Positions 1 through 13,000 of a stretch of DNA of 64,000 nucleotides are shown here, in pieces. Source of the DNA: Brienomyrus brachyistius (Eukaryota > Chordata > Actinopteri > Osteoglossiformes > Mormyridae); NCBI RefSeq assembly GCF_023856365.1, contig NC_064549.1, positions 10,061,608 through 10,125,607 on the forward strand, written 5' to 3'. The stretch's first letter is position 1. Every line of letters starts with the position of its first letter. The notes under the pieces were generated by a model. The model saw only the letters and a program-made list of their open reading frames with translations. It did not search any database and had not been told where the DNA came from. A program made the translations under genes and the position numbers.

Positions 1-123
1 ATTCAAGGTGACTCCCGTTCTTGTGTCTGTCCTGTGCTTCTTGGGACGCCAAACTCACTGCAGCCCTATCATGGAGAAGCGATTATGGAAAATGGGTAGA
101 TACACAAGATCAGTCATCACTTT

Positions 124-560
124 AAATCCACCTGCCTAATACTGCGTTGTGCCACTAAAACAGCTCAGACCCATGGAGGTCTGGACTCTAGAGGTGTCCT
201 GTGGTATCCGGTGCCAAGACATTGGAAGTAGATCCTTTGAGTCCTGTAAGTGCACCTTGAGAGGTGGGGTCTCCAGGGATCTGGATTCTTCCAGCTTATC
301 TCGCAGACGCACGATCGGATTGAGGTCTGGGGAACTGGGAGGCCAAGTCAACACCTTGACTCTTTGTTTCCATGGGCCTCAAACCATCCCCGAACAATTT
401 TTGCAGTGTGTCGTGGCACATTGTCCAGCTGAAAGAGGCCACTGCCTTCAGAGAATACAACTTGGTCCGCAACACATCAGTCTATGACACTGCCCTACTG
501 ATGGAAGGCGGGCATTGGACGTGGGACTGCACCCTCATTACTGTTGGTTTTCCACTGCAT
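124..560 (-). pseudogene. Tc1/mariner transposase relic, C-terminal part
   Basis: Read on the - strand, two pieces of a DDE transposase are visible. The first (about 433-365) reads LDNVPRHTAKIVRGWFEAHGN, the segment around the second catalytic Asp. After a frame change the second (354-136) reads WPPSSPDLNPI and ends in TTQY and a stop, the usual C-terminus of a Tc1/mariner transposase. The third catalytic acid, expected after the DLNPI motif, is not preserved. The copy is frameshifted and has no recognisable terminal repeats in the window, so it is dead. Confidence 0.7.
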
Positions 561-1987
561 CTCTCTCCCATCTAGAGTAAATAAACACTTGAATGGGCCC
601 TTTTAGGTACTATGGGAACCGGAGACAGGGGGGACAAGCAGACGGGAAATTTTCAGCCATATTTCAGTTTAATAGCTGAATAATTGTCGGCTGACAACTA
701 AATTTTTTTTTGCCTTCTTTAATTAAACAAAAGAATAATCTGATTAATGAATCTGTCCACTTTCTGAGAGAAAGACTAGCTAGCGCGAGGGTGTCCTCTA
801 ACTCTGTCAGCCTTTGTCCTCCCTGCTATGCTGCTATTCTAAAACATGCCCTTGCTTCAAGGCACAAGACTTTGGGTCACTGCTCCCGATCTCATTCACA
901 CACAGAATTAAGTTACATTATACAACTATAAATGGAAAACAACTGATTTTGTATTCCTACCTCACCCATCTCACCCAAATCGTCCACCGGGGACTTTAGT
1001 TAGGGCTTAAATACATACATGTCAACTGAGCTGCAGTGGATAGAGTAAGACTGGTTATAAAAACATTTATATTCACAATTTATCTGTAATTCATTGTGCA
1101 TAAATATATTTTATTTGCACCGGGTTAAACAATGACTGCATTTTATTGGCTCTTTATCTTCACTCTGCACAAAAACAATAAAGATGAATCTAATCTAATA
1201 CTGAAAAAAATATGATGCACGGCAACCTGTCACATTTACATCTCACAGATGGCAAAGTCAGAATCTGTGATACCTACGTAGATATCAGAATAGCTGTTCC
1301 TGCGAGGAAGCGGAAGCCAAAGGACATGTTGGGTCTGTGGGAGTGTAGTGAGATCCGGGCTGGTGGGGCAGGGAGGCCCACTATCATGGAGTAAATGAGA
1401 GGACTGTCACCTGACTGCACCCTGCCCTGGAACATATCGCTGTCATCCTAGACGTGCTTTAAATTGTTGACCCTTAAGATATTTGCTCTTACGTGACCTA
1501 GCCAGACTCGATGGACATGTTTTAGAGGCTTTTAGAGCGGGTGATGCGATTGATACATACCTGATTATCCAAGTTATGGGTATGAAGCTGGACCACCAGG
1601 CCATTGAGCTGGTACCAGGTCCTTCAAGGTCCTTCAAGGTCTGTCGATTACATAGTTTCAGGAGAAGGGAGGGGAACCACCCCCCCCGCGCGCATCACTC
1701 CTCGTCACCCTCTGCCTCTCACCTCTGAGCGCCTGCCAGGCCCGGATAGTGTGTCACAGTTCTCTGTGGCAGCGAATTTGTGTGACACACACCCCTGTCT
1801 TACTGCGGCACGGAACACGTCAGTCAGAATTGTCTCAGTGAACGCAGCTGTGCCACATTAGGCAGTCATGCTTATTCGCGCTGATTTATATTGAGATGAA
1901 GCATCTAAACACGATGATCAATTCCGTTCGTTTTACACAGCGTCTCTCACAACACAGCTGGCTGGCACTTAAAAGAAAGTGTGCAAA
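561..1987. other. gene-free stretch
   Basis: Short open frames only, with no recognisable protein. AT-rich, with an AATAAAG and TAATC-rich segment at 1175-1200. A short direct duplication (GGTCCTTCAA) lies at about 1618-1640. Confidence 0.6.
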
Positions 1988-2300
1988 TACAGTAATACGT
2001 TTTTTTTTCTGATTTTATAGTGTGTTTTTCCCGAAACCTTTTATCCTTTTCTCAAAAGAGTAAACAGAAAACTCAGTTTTCAAACTACATTCGCAAAACC
2101 TTTGACTCATCTTACAAAACCAACAATCCACTCGAAACGACTCTATCCTTGCTTTCAGATGCCACACAAACCCAATCAATACATAGACACTGCTGAGCAG
2201 TCATTACACATTAAGCGGAACAATGAAAACAATGGCAGTCAAAGCGGTGGCTGGCATGTAGGGAAACATGTTCGCTGTGGATACGGTCTTTTACGTTGCA
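1988..2300. mobile_element. diverged relative of the 4011-4996 inverted-repeat element
   Basis: Starts with TACAG and continues through TTTTCTGATTTTATAGTGTG and CAAAACCTTTGACTCATC, which match, in reverse complement, the right end of the element at 4011-4996. The other boundary is not clear. This is an older copy of the same family lying in the opposite orientation. Confidence 0.5.
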
Positions 2301-4010
2301 TCGCAAGCATCAATAAGCATCGATAAACACCACTGCTTTCATCGATGTTAACCCAGAAAGCTCCAGCCGTTCAAGAACTTTATTGTCATTCTGTGACACA
2401 ACGAAGCTACACACAAAATTATGCCATAATTCTGGATGCTCCACGCCAACAATTGAGTATTTTTTTGGGTGTGACATCCCGAGAGGCGGAATAGAACTAT
2501 GGGACAAGTAATCAAGCATTCAAGCAACTTCTCTTGAGTTTCAGTAATATTATATCGAAAAATATCTAGGACATGCAGAGAACACACAGCAGTATTCCTT
2601 AGAATTTCCGAAAAAATAAACGTTTCACAAATGTCATAAAATAACTAGGGCCCCACACTGAACCACTCCAGGAAGGAAGGGAGAATAAGACGATATTAAA
2701 AACACTGCAGCTGCCGCCTACTGATGTATGGACATCAGGACGAGGCAGGACTCCTCTCATCTGCCACAGACCATTCAGCCCATCTGGGACTGAGCGGAAT
2801 GAGTCTGCTGGAGTTAAACCATTTCAGCATGAAGTCATTGCGTCAAAACACACTAACAATATTTGTGCTGCTGGATTTATTGGTTTCATCTAGTACCCAG
2901 GCTTGCTAGCTAAACCTGTGCGCTAGAAACAAGGAATAGAAATAATCATGGCTAAATTTTGCCTTCTTTGCGAGTCTGGTCATAAGACTACATCCACATC
3001 ACATGCGGTGTTTCCTTGAAGTAGGTAACATGGGAAGGATCACTTGGAGGGCCGTATCCAAGCCTGACTTGACCCCTGGTTGATCTCCACATGACTCCTT
3101 CATTGCCTGTAACAGGCGTATACGAGTACATTGGTGGGACTGGTCATCATACACCCTCCAATGCTATCACTCTGATGGACTGTCACTTTGGTTTCATCAG
3201 TTATTGTCGTCCTAACGCCGCTTCCTTTTCCCTGTACGATTAAAAAAACACATTAATCGTTTGTCTTACAACTTACCTCTCGTTGCTGCTCTTGTGTTTC
3301 TCAATCCAGCTGCCTCTTGTTTGCTCTCTCATGCATTCATGTATAAATGTGCTCTAGTCACGTCATTGACATCAAGTCCATTTGTATGCCTGAGTCCTAC
3401 CACATGCCCGCACACCTCACCTACACTGATAAACATGCATGAACACACGCTTATACACACCCCTGCAAACGCACACACACAATTTTGTATGTTTGTATAT
3501 CTATTTTTTTCTTTATTCTTTATTTTTGTTTGCGTTTATGTATTTATCCATTTTTGCGTTTCTTTCAGCTGCTGTTGATCTTTTGCCTTTTTCTCTCTCC
3601 TTTACAGATGCAGCCATTGGCTGCCTGTTATGTGCTTCCTACTTCGCTCCTATCTTTCTTAGCTTATCTCTCTCACATTCTCCTCCTTTTCTTTTTTTTT
3701 CTCTCTTTTTCCCTCCATCTGTCTCTCCTCTTCGGTCAGCTCAGCCACTGCAATATTTTACATGTGCTAAAAATAAAATTTATAAATAACATAAAAAGAA
3801 ATCGATCGACATGAGGGGCCTATACAGAGTTTATTGAGCCCCCCATGGTAAAGCAAACACGTTTGGCACAGCAGTGCATTCAGACCATGATTCTGCTTCC
3901 TAAAGCTGCCGGACAGGACACAAAAAAATGTTATAAAATTACACACTGAGTGTAACGCAAAGAATGCGCATTCAGTTTGCACAATTGGTAAATGTGTTGC
4001 CTACAGGTGT
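2301..4010. other. gene-free stretch with LINE-like tail and pyrimidine tract
   Basis: AAGAACTTTATTGTCATTC at 2374-2392 resembles the 3' end of fish non-LTR elements. From about 3480 to 3760 the + strand is mostly C and T, which gives open frames rich in Leu, Phe and Ser that are not real genes. Nothing else is recognised. Confidence 0.5.
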
Positions 4011-4996
4011 TACAGTTTTTCTGAATATCTAAAACACTATTTCCTCACTCCTGGAACAAAACTGCAAATTGCCAAAACTAATTTTTTGAATCAGTTACTC
4101 ATTTGGCGAAACTTTAAACAGTGCTCACCTACTTAGGCACAAATCGCAGACCTGAGTCGCCCTTTTCGCAAAACTTTAAACAGATTCTCAATCATCAAAG
4201 CACATTTTGCACCATGGTGGACATGGTGATGTTAAGCACAGCCAGTGCACAGTATTAATCACTTAAAGACAATGACTGAAAACTGTTGACACATGTTGCT
4301 AAACATGAGTAGAAGCCAAAGAGTGACTTGAACATAGAATACGTGCCGGATGAGAGTGTAAGTGCCACAGGTGAGTTGAATTTCAACGTCAAGGTTCAAA
4401 CGGTTCCCGCATCACCCAGCAAGGGAGAACATTTCCTGTGATGTAGACAAAGTTCTCTGTTCTGATCCAGCCCTGAGACATGGTGATGAGGCTAAATGAA
4501 CATTTTTCCTTGACTCTGACTTGGCAGTTGCACAACATTTTACTGTAATATCCCTCTCATCTGGATTTTCTACTTTGTCCTTTACAGTAACTTTTTGGAG
4601 GGCCGAATACTTTACATATCAGTTTAGTATAATTGTATACAAATTGTATGCAATTTTTGGTACAGAACGATTTTTTTTTTACTATAGTCTTACTATAGTC
4701 TTTTGGTTCCCAAAACAGCTCAGCATGCAAAAGACCACATCTTCAGTAAATATTTCTCTACATGCCAGCAACATGACTGCCCAGTAGCGTTTATGTACCG
4801 ACCGGCTTGATGTATGACCTGAAAGCAGTGTTTGCTTTTGAGCAAAGATAATATAGTTTTGAGAAGATTGTTTGATTTTGCACGACGAGTCAAAGGTTTT
4901 GTGAGTGTAGCTTGAATTTTAGGGGTTGTGCTTAGTGCTTTGAGAAAAGGAGAGGAAATTTTAGGAAATGTGTTTTAGCGATTCAGAAAAGCTGTA
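4011..4996. mobile_element. 986-bp TA-flanked inverted-repeat transposon, non-autonomous
   Basis: The left end TACAGTTTTTCTGAATATCT and the reverse complement of the right end TACAGCTTTTCTGAATCGCT are the outer parts of a terminal inverted repeat; over 28 bases (to CTAAAACAC) 25 are identical. CAG...CTG is bordered by TA on both sides, as expected for Tc1/mariner-type target duplication. The interior has no transposase frame, so it is a MITE-like element that would need enzyme in trans. Confidence 0.75.
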
Positions 4997-6848
4997 AATT
5001 AAGCTGTTAGTGTTTTGTGGCATTTCGAAAAAAAAACTATAAAGATATTGTGCAGAGTGTAGAATGCACTTTTGGTAACCTAGTGGTTACAGTACAGTGC
5101 AGTTAGTTTTGGCCATGAACATCACAAGACTGGAGGTCAATGGTTTGATTCCATCTGCTGCAACCTTCCTGTGAAGTTTTATATATATCAGTTCCGTGCC
5201 TCTTTGCTGAAAATGTCATGTTCCAAATTGAAAAGTACTGGCAGAAGAGTGCTAAGAAAAAAATCTGTAATGTTTGTCCTGTGGGGCTCTGTTATTTCAC
5301 TGCTTTTCAGCTGTAAACATTTTCTATCTTAGCATCAGCAGAAGATTATACTGTAAGAGAGTTTATCAAGAGCATTTGTCACAGAGGTTAAGCACTGTGT
5401 CATGTGTTTTGCACAGTGTGTTTTAGGGATTTGTAAGGTGTGTAAACTGTAGCAAATGTATTTAGAGTCTTGTTCCACTGGCTTAGAAAAAAGACAACTG
5501 TGTTTAGAGTGTTGAGAAATGTGTGGCAATATGCAGAAACATGGTGTAAGCACCTGAAACAACTGTATTGCAAAGGGTTCACTGATTATTAAATGCATAG
5601 CAATTATTTCACCGAGTTCTACGTTCTTTATCAGTTATTTAGTTTTACAGTACATTTACCTTTTCACTCAGTTTCAGTCTATTTTACTACAGCTCTGGAT
5701 GTGTTACTTGTTCATCGGCAAATGTTAATGGACCCTGCAGTCAGAGTCACGTATTTTATAACATGCATTGCTGGAAGATGAATATATATCGTTGCTGAAA
5801 TTCCTAGGAAAAATAAGTGGATCTTTCACATCAGGAAATATGCATACATGCAATTTCTGAGATGAGGCAATGCGCTAACCATTGCGACACCACATCACGC
5901 TTCAGGAAACATTTAAAACATTTTCTACTCATAACTAATATTTATATTTGTCAGCATCCTTTACGCCCATCACCCAGAAGGATAAGCGGTTTGGAATATG
6001 GATGGATGGAGCATCCTTTATATTTATGACCAGTCCAGTATTTGGCTCTGAAAATATGTTTCCTGAGTTTTACATTCAGATATTGCTCTTTTTCAAATCC
6101 ACATCCATTTATCTAATATAGCAAGAACATAGTGCATATGTCACGGCGGTGGAGTACTGTCATCTGTCTCCTTGCAGAGATTCACTTTACCAAATTCTAT
6201 TTTGTACCACACTTAAAATCTGTTTTGGGGAAATGAGTTAGAGAGTGAGAGAGACAGGTGTGATTTGGCAGGAGGTGGTGGCGTACCATGGCTGGATTTA
6301 GTTAATCCAATGTTACCGTGGCAAATGACAATCCGTGTTTATGCCTAAACAATGAAACACAGCTTATCGTAATTAGACTTATCACCCAGGGTTAAATACA
6401 GTCAGCAAGGTGTGTTCAGCTTTGGGGAGTTAGAAGCAGGCTGGCTGCATAACGTCTGGCAGCCATTGGTGTGTTAGGATCATATTTCTTAGTCTATAAG
6501 AGGTTTCCTGTGTAGGGATTTTTGGCAGGGATGCATTAAAGGGGCCTAGTGGCTGTTTGGGCAGAAGGGTTTGCTTTTATTTTCCAAACTCTCCAGATAC
6601 CCAGCAACAAACTACGATGGGAAGTGAACAGGAAAGTTTTGATTTACATGAGAAATACGATTGAGTGTTTTTTTCAGGACCAAGAGTAAATATGCATTTT
6701 CATTCCATTCATCCATCCATTTTCTGTAATCGCTTGTCCTATACAGGGTTGCGGGGTAATATGTGTTTTTGCGTTTTTGCTAGCAAATCCTCACGCTCCT
6801 CTAATTTTATGACAAAGGACATGCGCTAAAGACACTTGGTATGCAAAG
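4997..6848. other. gene-free stretch with SINE fragments
   Basis: Pieces of tRNA-derived SINEs are visible: a box-B-like GGTTTGATTCC at about 5142-5152, a head fragment on the - strand near 5865-5890, a GGATAAGCGG tail with (ATGG)n on the + strand at 5970-6010, and a CATCCATCCATTTTCTG tail on the - strand at 6710-6735. No coding sequence is recognised. Confidence 0.5.
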
Positions 6849-6931
6849 TAGGGGTGTAACAGTATACAAAAATTACGGTAAATTCCTACCGGACAATGTT
6901 CAGTATGAACACGTTTACCGTTACACTCCTA
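6849..6931. mobile_element. 83-bp hAT-type MITE with 8-bp target duplication
   Basis: The ends are inverted copies: TAGGGGTGTAACAGTA at the left and, in reverse complement, TAGGAGTGTAACGGTA at the right. It is flanked by ATGCAAAG (6841-6848) and ATACAAAG (6932-6939), seven of eight bases identical, the length expected for hAT insertions. It has no coding capacity. Confidence 0.8.
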
Positions 6932-8552
6932 ATACAAAGGTTATGTGTGACTTAAAAAAAACATGATGCTAATGAAAATCCAATTGCGGAAAGAGAAAAG
7001 GCTTATTCCAAAATAGGCTACAGGCGGTATATCGTACAATAGACTAATGTGACACTAAGAAAACTGAATCTAAGTCCAAATTGTAATCTGTAATCAAATC
7101 AAAGGTGAGTTAATGTACCAGCGTGGTGCAGCAGAGTCAGGCTGCATGAACGATACTGTGGGGGTCTGTGCCCTGCAATGGACTAGCATCCCTGTGACCT
7201 TCTACAATATAACTGGTTATGGATGAGGAATTGGTTATGAAACAAATGGCAAGTTAAGTTATCAGTCCTTTAAATTTGCTACAAATTAACCATGACACCA
7301 AGACTTGAATCCTCGCCAAGTTTAATTCAGGACTATTTAAAAAATAAACATGCAGCTTTGTTTAAAGTATGCTTTTCGCAGTTTTTCATTTTGAGGTTCA
7401 GTACTTTTGTAATGTTCGGTGACTCCAGTTATAAGAGTCTCTGGAGAACCACTATTTCTCAAGATTAGACTAAATCTGCAGATGATTAATAAGAGTTTTT
7501 CTTTATGTGTTTTTTTTTCCAAAAAAACACTGACGGGAAGGACAGGATAGTTTTTCAACAAGGGCCTACAGTTGCCAGCACCAAACTTTGCCCCCCTAAT
7601 AATCTGCTATAAAGACAAGAGCTTCTTATTGCATTTGCTTGTCTCCGAGGTGGTGACTTGTTCCCTGAAGAAGATCAGAAGCATGAAGGTGATCGACTTC
7701 AATCGACTGCGTTCTGGTTGTTCAATAAAGACGTTTTAAATTACTCTGGAAGAGGCCTTTGGTGGTCTGCAGTTAAGCTGTTAGAAGTCACCCTACAGTG
7801 CATATTTTGTTGACTTTTTGTACAACAGAATAGTGCCACAATTTCCCCATCTTTATGTTTTTGTGTGAGCATAACTGTAGATTAAATGCTATTACTCATT
7901 TGTCCCAGTGTTGAAGTATTATAAATGTACTAGAATGAGACACTTATTAAAAAAAGAATTATGAAAATGTTGTAGATTAGTTCAAATCCCATGATGAAAG
8001 AAGAACTATTTTTGCATATTTGAGCTGGTGTCACGACCTGTCTGGGCTATACTCCCATATGGCCAGTGGGGGGGGGGGGCAGACCGGACAGCTGTCACCT
8101 GAATGCATCCTTATAAAAGTAATTTCTACAAACGCCCGCCCATAACTTATTCTTCTAAAATTAAATATCACTCCAGCAGTATTTTCCCAAATACTTCAAC
8201 AATGTATCATACCTCCTTGGCCGTTTACTGAAAAAGAAGGGTTCATAAATTCTAAACTCCCCATGCCTTGTTCTTGTCAGCTACTCCTATCATAGTTTTT
8301 ACTGTTATTTTTAATATAAAAAATATAAACACTCCCTTAAATGTCTGCATTCTTTACGCATCGAGCCATTTTTTGGTTTTTAACACTTTAAATGTGCAGG
8401 ACTAACCCGCAGAGTGCAGAACCCTAGTCAATACACCCGGTCACTGCATATCGCTGTATTACTGTCAGTCGTTTTTAAATGCCTCTAAAGTTTGGACAAT
8501 ATTAATTGTTACTATATTATTGTTTGTACACTAACAATTGCAACATTTATTG
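6932..8552. other. gene-free stretch
   Basis: A probable SINE fragment (TGGTGCAGCAG to GCCCTGCAATGG) lies at 7122-7190. A stretch with CCTGAAGAAG followed by AATAAAG at 7660-7730 resembles the 3' end of a retroelement. A run of 12 G lies at 8068-8079. No gene is seen. Confidence 0.4.
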
Positions 8553-8817
8553 CTAAATGGACTGCATTTATATGGCGCTTTTCTACTCCTACGAGTACTC
8601 AAGGCGCTTTACATTTTATGCCTCACATTCACCCATCCACACACTCATTCACAAACCGGGGGTGGAGGCTGCCATGCAAGGTGCCAACCTGCACATCGGG
8701 AGCAATTCGGGGTTCAGTGTCTTGCTCAAGGACACTTTGATGGGGTCAGGAAGAGCCAGGACTCAAACCAGCAACCCTCCAGTAGCTGAACGATAGCGCT
8801 ACCTCCTGCGCCACCAT
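8553..8817 (-). mobile_element. dispersed fish repeat, SINE-like
   Basis: Contains the sequence GCATTTATATGGCGCTTTTC, then GGCGCTTTACA, GCTGCCATGCAAGG, CAGTGTCTTGCTCAAGGACAC and, at the right, a box-B-like GGTTTGAGTCC on the - strand followed by TACCTCCTGCGCCAC on +. This order of blocks recurs across fish genomes. The tRNA-like head is at the right end, so the element runs on the - strand. Confidence 0.6.
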
Positions 8818-10411
8818 CTTCCCCACCAACTTTTTCCCTTGCTCCTTGTACACAAGTGTTTCTCTCACTATCAAAGTGATGTGGCAAACAGGGTGGTTTG
8901 ATTTGGAAAGACCTGATATCGATTTATTCTCTTGTTTTCCAAATAGAATTATCAAGCGTAGCTGTGATTACAGCAAGTATGAGTGCGCGATTGCACCCAG
9001 AAAGCAGCCTGGCTGTTACTTACGTTCCGATTCCGGGCCCCTCTCCGCTTCGGAATCCTGAGTATTCAGACGGTCCTGATTAACATTAAATGAATATTTT
9101 ATTTATTGCCGTATTCTGTTTCTGTTGTTTCTCACGGAACTTACACATGTGTAATCTCCCAAGATAATAAATCAAATAGCTGCTTTGCTTAGTTTCCTGC
9201 AGTTAAATGATTTCATGTTTTGGAATGACCAACATGGACGGTCTGGTATGGTGGATTTTGTTATTAGGGTTAATCTTCGAGTTATTCTTTTTTTTAAATG
9301 CTTGCCGTATTTTTCTATTATTATTGTTATTAATATTATAATTGTTGTATTTGTTCTTGCTATCATTATTGTTATTGTTGTTATTATTAATAATTGTCGT
9401 ATTGTTAAGATTGTTTGCTGTTGTTATTAGGTGCTGCCAAGACAGTTCCTGGCGACAAGACAGACAGCATTCCCCCAAAATGTTCTACTTTCCGTCTGCG
9501 TCTTCAGGCTCCTCCATGAGGAGTGAGGATTGAACCCATGCAGGCCACTCGATTCCTCTTTTTGTACCGTTATAGTGAGTTCGATAGGGTGAATAGAACA
9601 AGCCCAGTGTTAGCTATATGCTTCACGAGGCTGGCGTCGCGCAACTCAGACATACATTATTTATTCAATAAAAGGCCTACAGATCGATATCTTATTGAAC
9701 GAGTTTACGTTAAGTAACTTGCTCAAAAGAAAGCTAACCTCATAAAAGTAATTTGTCTGACGTGGTTCCGTTAGGCTGGAAAAAGAAAACGCAATTTAGT
9801 GTCAGACTGGCATAAAAATCGCCTGTAATTTCCCACACTTTTTAAGAATAGGTTACATTCCCGCACATGCGCAGTTGTATTACATTTCACTAATCTGGCA
9901 CTGGGCCAGTCAATAGGAATTAAAAACGCAGTACTAATTAGGAGAGAAAAAAATTAAAATAATCTAACAATTCTGCCGCCAAATCAGAAAAAAATATATT
10001 TTTTATGTAGCCCATCTAGCCAAACCGTTCTGCTATTAAAATCACTACCTTACAGCCACGTCTGTAATTTGAGCAATTTACGATCAAAATGCGTCGTAAT
10101 ATCCTTGTTATTTGTGCGCATCTGGTAAATTACAATGCTATAACAAAATTATGTGCAACTGTTAATAACAAAAGTGTATATATTGAAATGTTTGATTTTG
10201 ATTTAAAAACCGGTTTTCTGCTTATGTGCTTAAACGGTTCTTTAGCAGTTATTTACAGTAGATCTGCTCATGTTAAAATACTTTTCGCACACTTCATTCA
10301 GACTAAACATACAAATAAATAACCCTTTAGTGCTGTTCCCGGGTACTTTATCCGGTCCAAACTTTTTTTCCGGTTGGAGTAGAACTTGTGAATCTTGTAA
10401 ACATACTATTA

Positions 10412-10456
<45 letters not shown>

Positions 10457-12894
10457 ACACACACAACCACCTGTATTTTCTTTAATGACTACTAAGTATT
10501 AAAAATTTACTTAAAAACATAAAAGTATTAAATATTTAATGCTTTCTGTCTTGTTTGACTTGGAGCGAAACGTCAAGTCAAATTCCTTTTAAGTGTCACC
10601 TTACTTGGCCTCTAAAACAGATTATAATATTTTGTTCTTAATCTCGATTTGGCATCAGTAAACAAGTTGCGAGAGACTCAACTGTGGCATCTTAGCCACT
10701 CCAGTAGGGGGCGAAAAGGCCAAATAAGGTGAGACGGTTGGTAACTTGATCATTATCATTAAATGAATTTAGGATTATTATCACACTATACACCCACAGA
10801 CTTTCTCTTCCATGCATGGGGTACCTATAACACCAACGGCGACCTAATTCGGCCTCAAGCATTTTTCGCTCTTGTTTAAACTGTCAATTTTCACCCTGCG
10901 TTTTTTTATCCTTTGACAATTCCTGAATACTGGTGACAATAAAACAAATAGGTCTGCATGTAACTGTAAAAGCTTCTGGGACAAATAATCCCCATGCAGA
11001 CGGTCCGACGTTGCTCCTTTTACGCAGCAGCAGAAAATGCATATACTGTATATGTATCGAATTACCATGTTGGCCTGCAGCAATTAACACTTTAAATAAA
11101 TACTTTAGCTGATCACTTATCGGCAGTGGATCTTCGTTTTTTTTGCATTTGTCTTTGATTTCAATAGCTCTCTTGTTAGGTTAGCGCAATGCTTTGTAAC
11201 TTGTATAGTTCTTACTGTAATTTCCGGAGGCGAAGGCACAGGACAAGCAAGGCAGGCAACTGCCTGATGCCCCCCAGTGGGGCTGATTACATGGGACAAT
11301 GCAAGGACACATCTGCTTTATTTGTGTGTTCTGTTTTTCCCACTGTAAAGTGGAAATAACGTAATTGTGTTTATCAAATCTACTACGTAGATGTTGTTAA
11401 TTTAGTTTTTACGCTAAAATAATGGAAATAAGCGTTACCGTGTTTGGAGAGAGTGTGTTGGAGGGCTCTTAATGTCCATAGAATCAGCTCTGCCAATACT
11501 AGCTTGCATTTGTTCCTGGTAACTCACTGGAAGGTCAGCCTAGATGAACATACGCCTACCTCGCTGCTTGAAAGGTGAAGTTTGTGGCGTTTCCGCCTTA
11601 CTTCTTTCCCTGGACTAAATCTGCGCCACCCCCCTTCAGCGATGCCGCTCTGAGCAACTGGTCGTCTTGCCCTTGCCAGAACGCGCCCATGTATCTAGGT
11701 ACTGGCCTCGTGCTTTGGAAAAGAGTGTCTTTTCGCGCCTTAACAGTGTTCTGCACTGATTTTCTATTGTCCTACAAACATTTATAACTCTATGAGCACA
11801 AACAGTCCTTTAACTAAGAAGGGAGCCGTTTTCCTGTGGTTATTTATGCATCCCCGAACGTTTACTGTAATTCAATTAGCATGTATTTGTTTTTTTATAT
11901 ATATACAAAATATAATTGAATAACATTATAAAGAAATCGAATCATTATAAAGAGTTTTGAAAACAGAATCAATGAAAAGTTTCTCAACTTCCTCAACAAA
12001 GAATTGTATTTGTTTGCACGAAATAATGAAGTGTAAAATAGAAGTGAAACGCTCATCACTTAATATCGTATATTCAAAGTCAAAATATAATTTATTGTCA
12101 GCTTCAGGTTTATGATGTCTGAGTCGTACATCTTTCTCGTTGGTCAAAGCTCAAATGACCAACAGAATGACAATTCTCAGACACAAACATAATATAAACA
12201 CGACGTTTTAGCACGAGTATTCTTTCTTACGGCTTTGCCACTCTGAAACATGTTCTCCGTTGATAACACCAAATAAATGCAAAGTCAAGCTTTTCTTTGC
12301 AGGAATTGTTTACTTGATCCACTTCAGAGACTTGGTTTAATGCAAGAACGCACGTCCCCTTTACAGTCAATTAACAACGTATATAAGCGCCATAAAAATA
12401 ACTGCAGTTCATTACATGATGGCAAAATCGCCCTTTCCCACGAAGTACGTCGCGTCTTGTGACTGAAAATGAATGTTTTCAAGCTTTAGTGAAAGTACTG
12501 GCGAATTGTGTTTGTAATGATTTATAACTTGACTGTAACAACCTAATTAAATTTACCTAGTAAGTTGTTACTCCACTGAAAAAGAAGCCAATATAGATGA
12601 AAATGCCTTTATAATTTGTATTGTAAATATTAATTGATTTTGTTAATAATCACGTAATTTTATTATTTCCCTGCTTATCCATATTTTTGACATGTTGGTC
12701 ATCCATCGCGCATTGAGAAGAGTAACAATGAAACAGCTAATTCTCCGTAGCGTAGACTCCTTTTGTTACAACATGGAACAGATGCACGCTATAAACAAAT
12801 TGTGCAAGATCGCATGTTTATATATAATTGTTTTGTCCAAATGTCCACCTTTGAGAGAACAAAAACAGAAAGCAAGCTGAACAATTAACAGCCG
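8818..12894. other. gene-free stretch upstream of ptgir
   Basis: Mostly AT-rich. It holds an (ATT)-rich simple repeat at 9310-9400, a C26 run followed by (CA)n at 10417-10464, and a TGGCATCTTAGCCACTCCAG hairpin-like patch near 10684-10703. A patch at 11240-11285 (GGCAGGCAACTGCCTGATGC) resembles 36825-36885. A 70-residue open frame at 11575-11787 has no recognised relative. Confidence 0.5.
10417..10464. repeat. C26 homopolymer joined to (CA)n
   Basis: 26 consecutive C (10417-10442) directly followed by eleven CA-type dinucleotide units. It is a compound microsatellite, and its exact length is prone to sequencing error. Confidence 0.9.
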
Positions 12895-13000
12895 CCGAAA
12901 TAGACGCCCTCCCTTCACACAGCAGTCTTATACAGCGGAGCGCCCGCCCACAGCGCTCCGCACTTCATTTAAAAGCTGGTGCGCTCATTTTTCCGGGAGC
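12895..13000 (+). promoter_or_regulatory. ptgir: probable ptgir core promoter
   Basis: A GC-rich, CpG-containing island in otherwise AT-rich DNA lies just upstream of the untranslated leader. A TATA-like TTTAAAAG at 12968-12975 would place transcription start near 13000. The C-rich stretch CGCCCGCCCAC at about 12942-12952 could bind Sp/KLF factors. This is position and composition evidence only; no transcript data were available. Confidence 0.5.

Noticed and set aside
3261..3814. Overlapping frames of 105-116 residues rich in Leu, Phe and Ser
   Set aside because: They reflect a CT-rich DNA tract and overlap each other in different frames.
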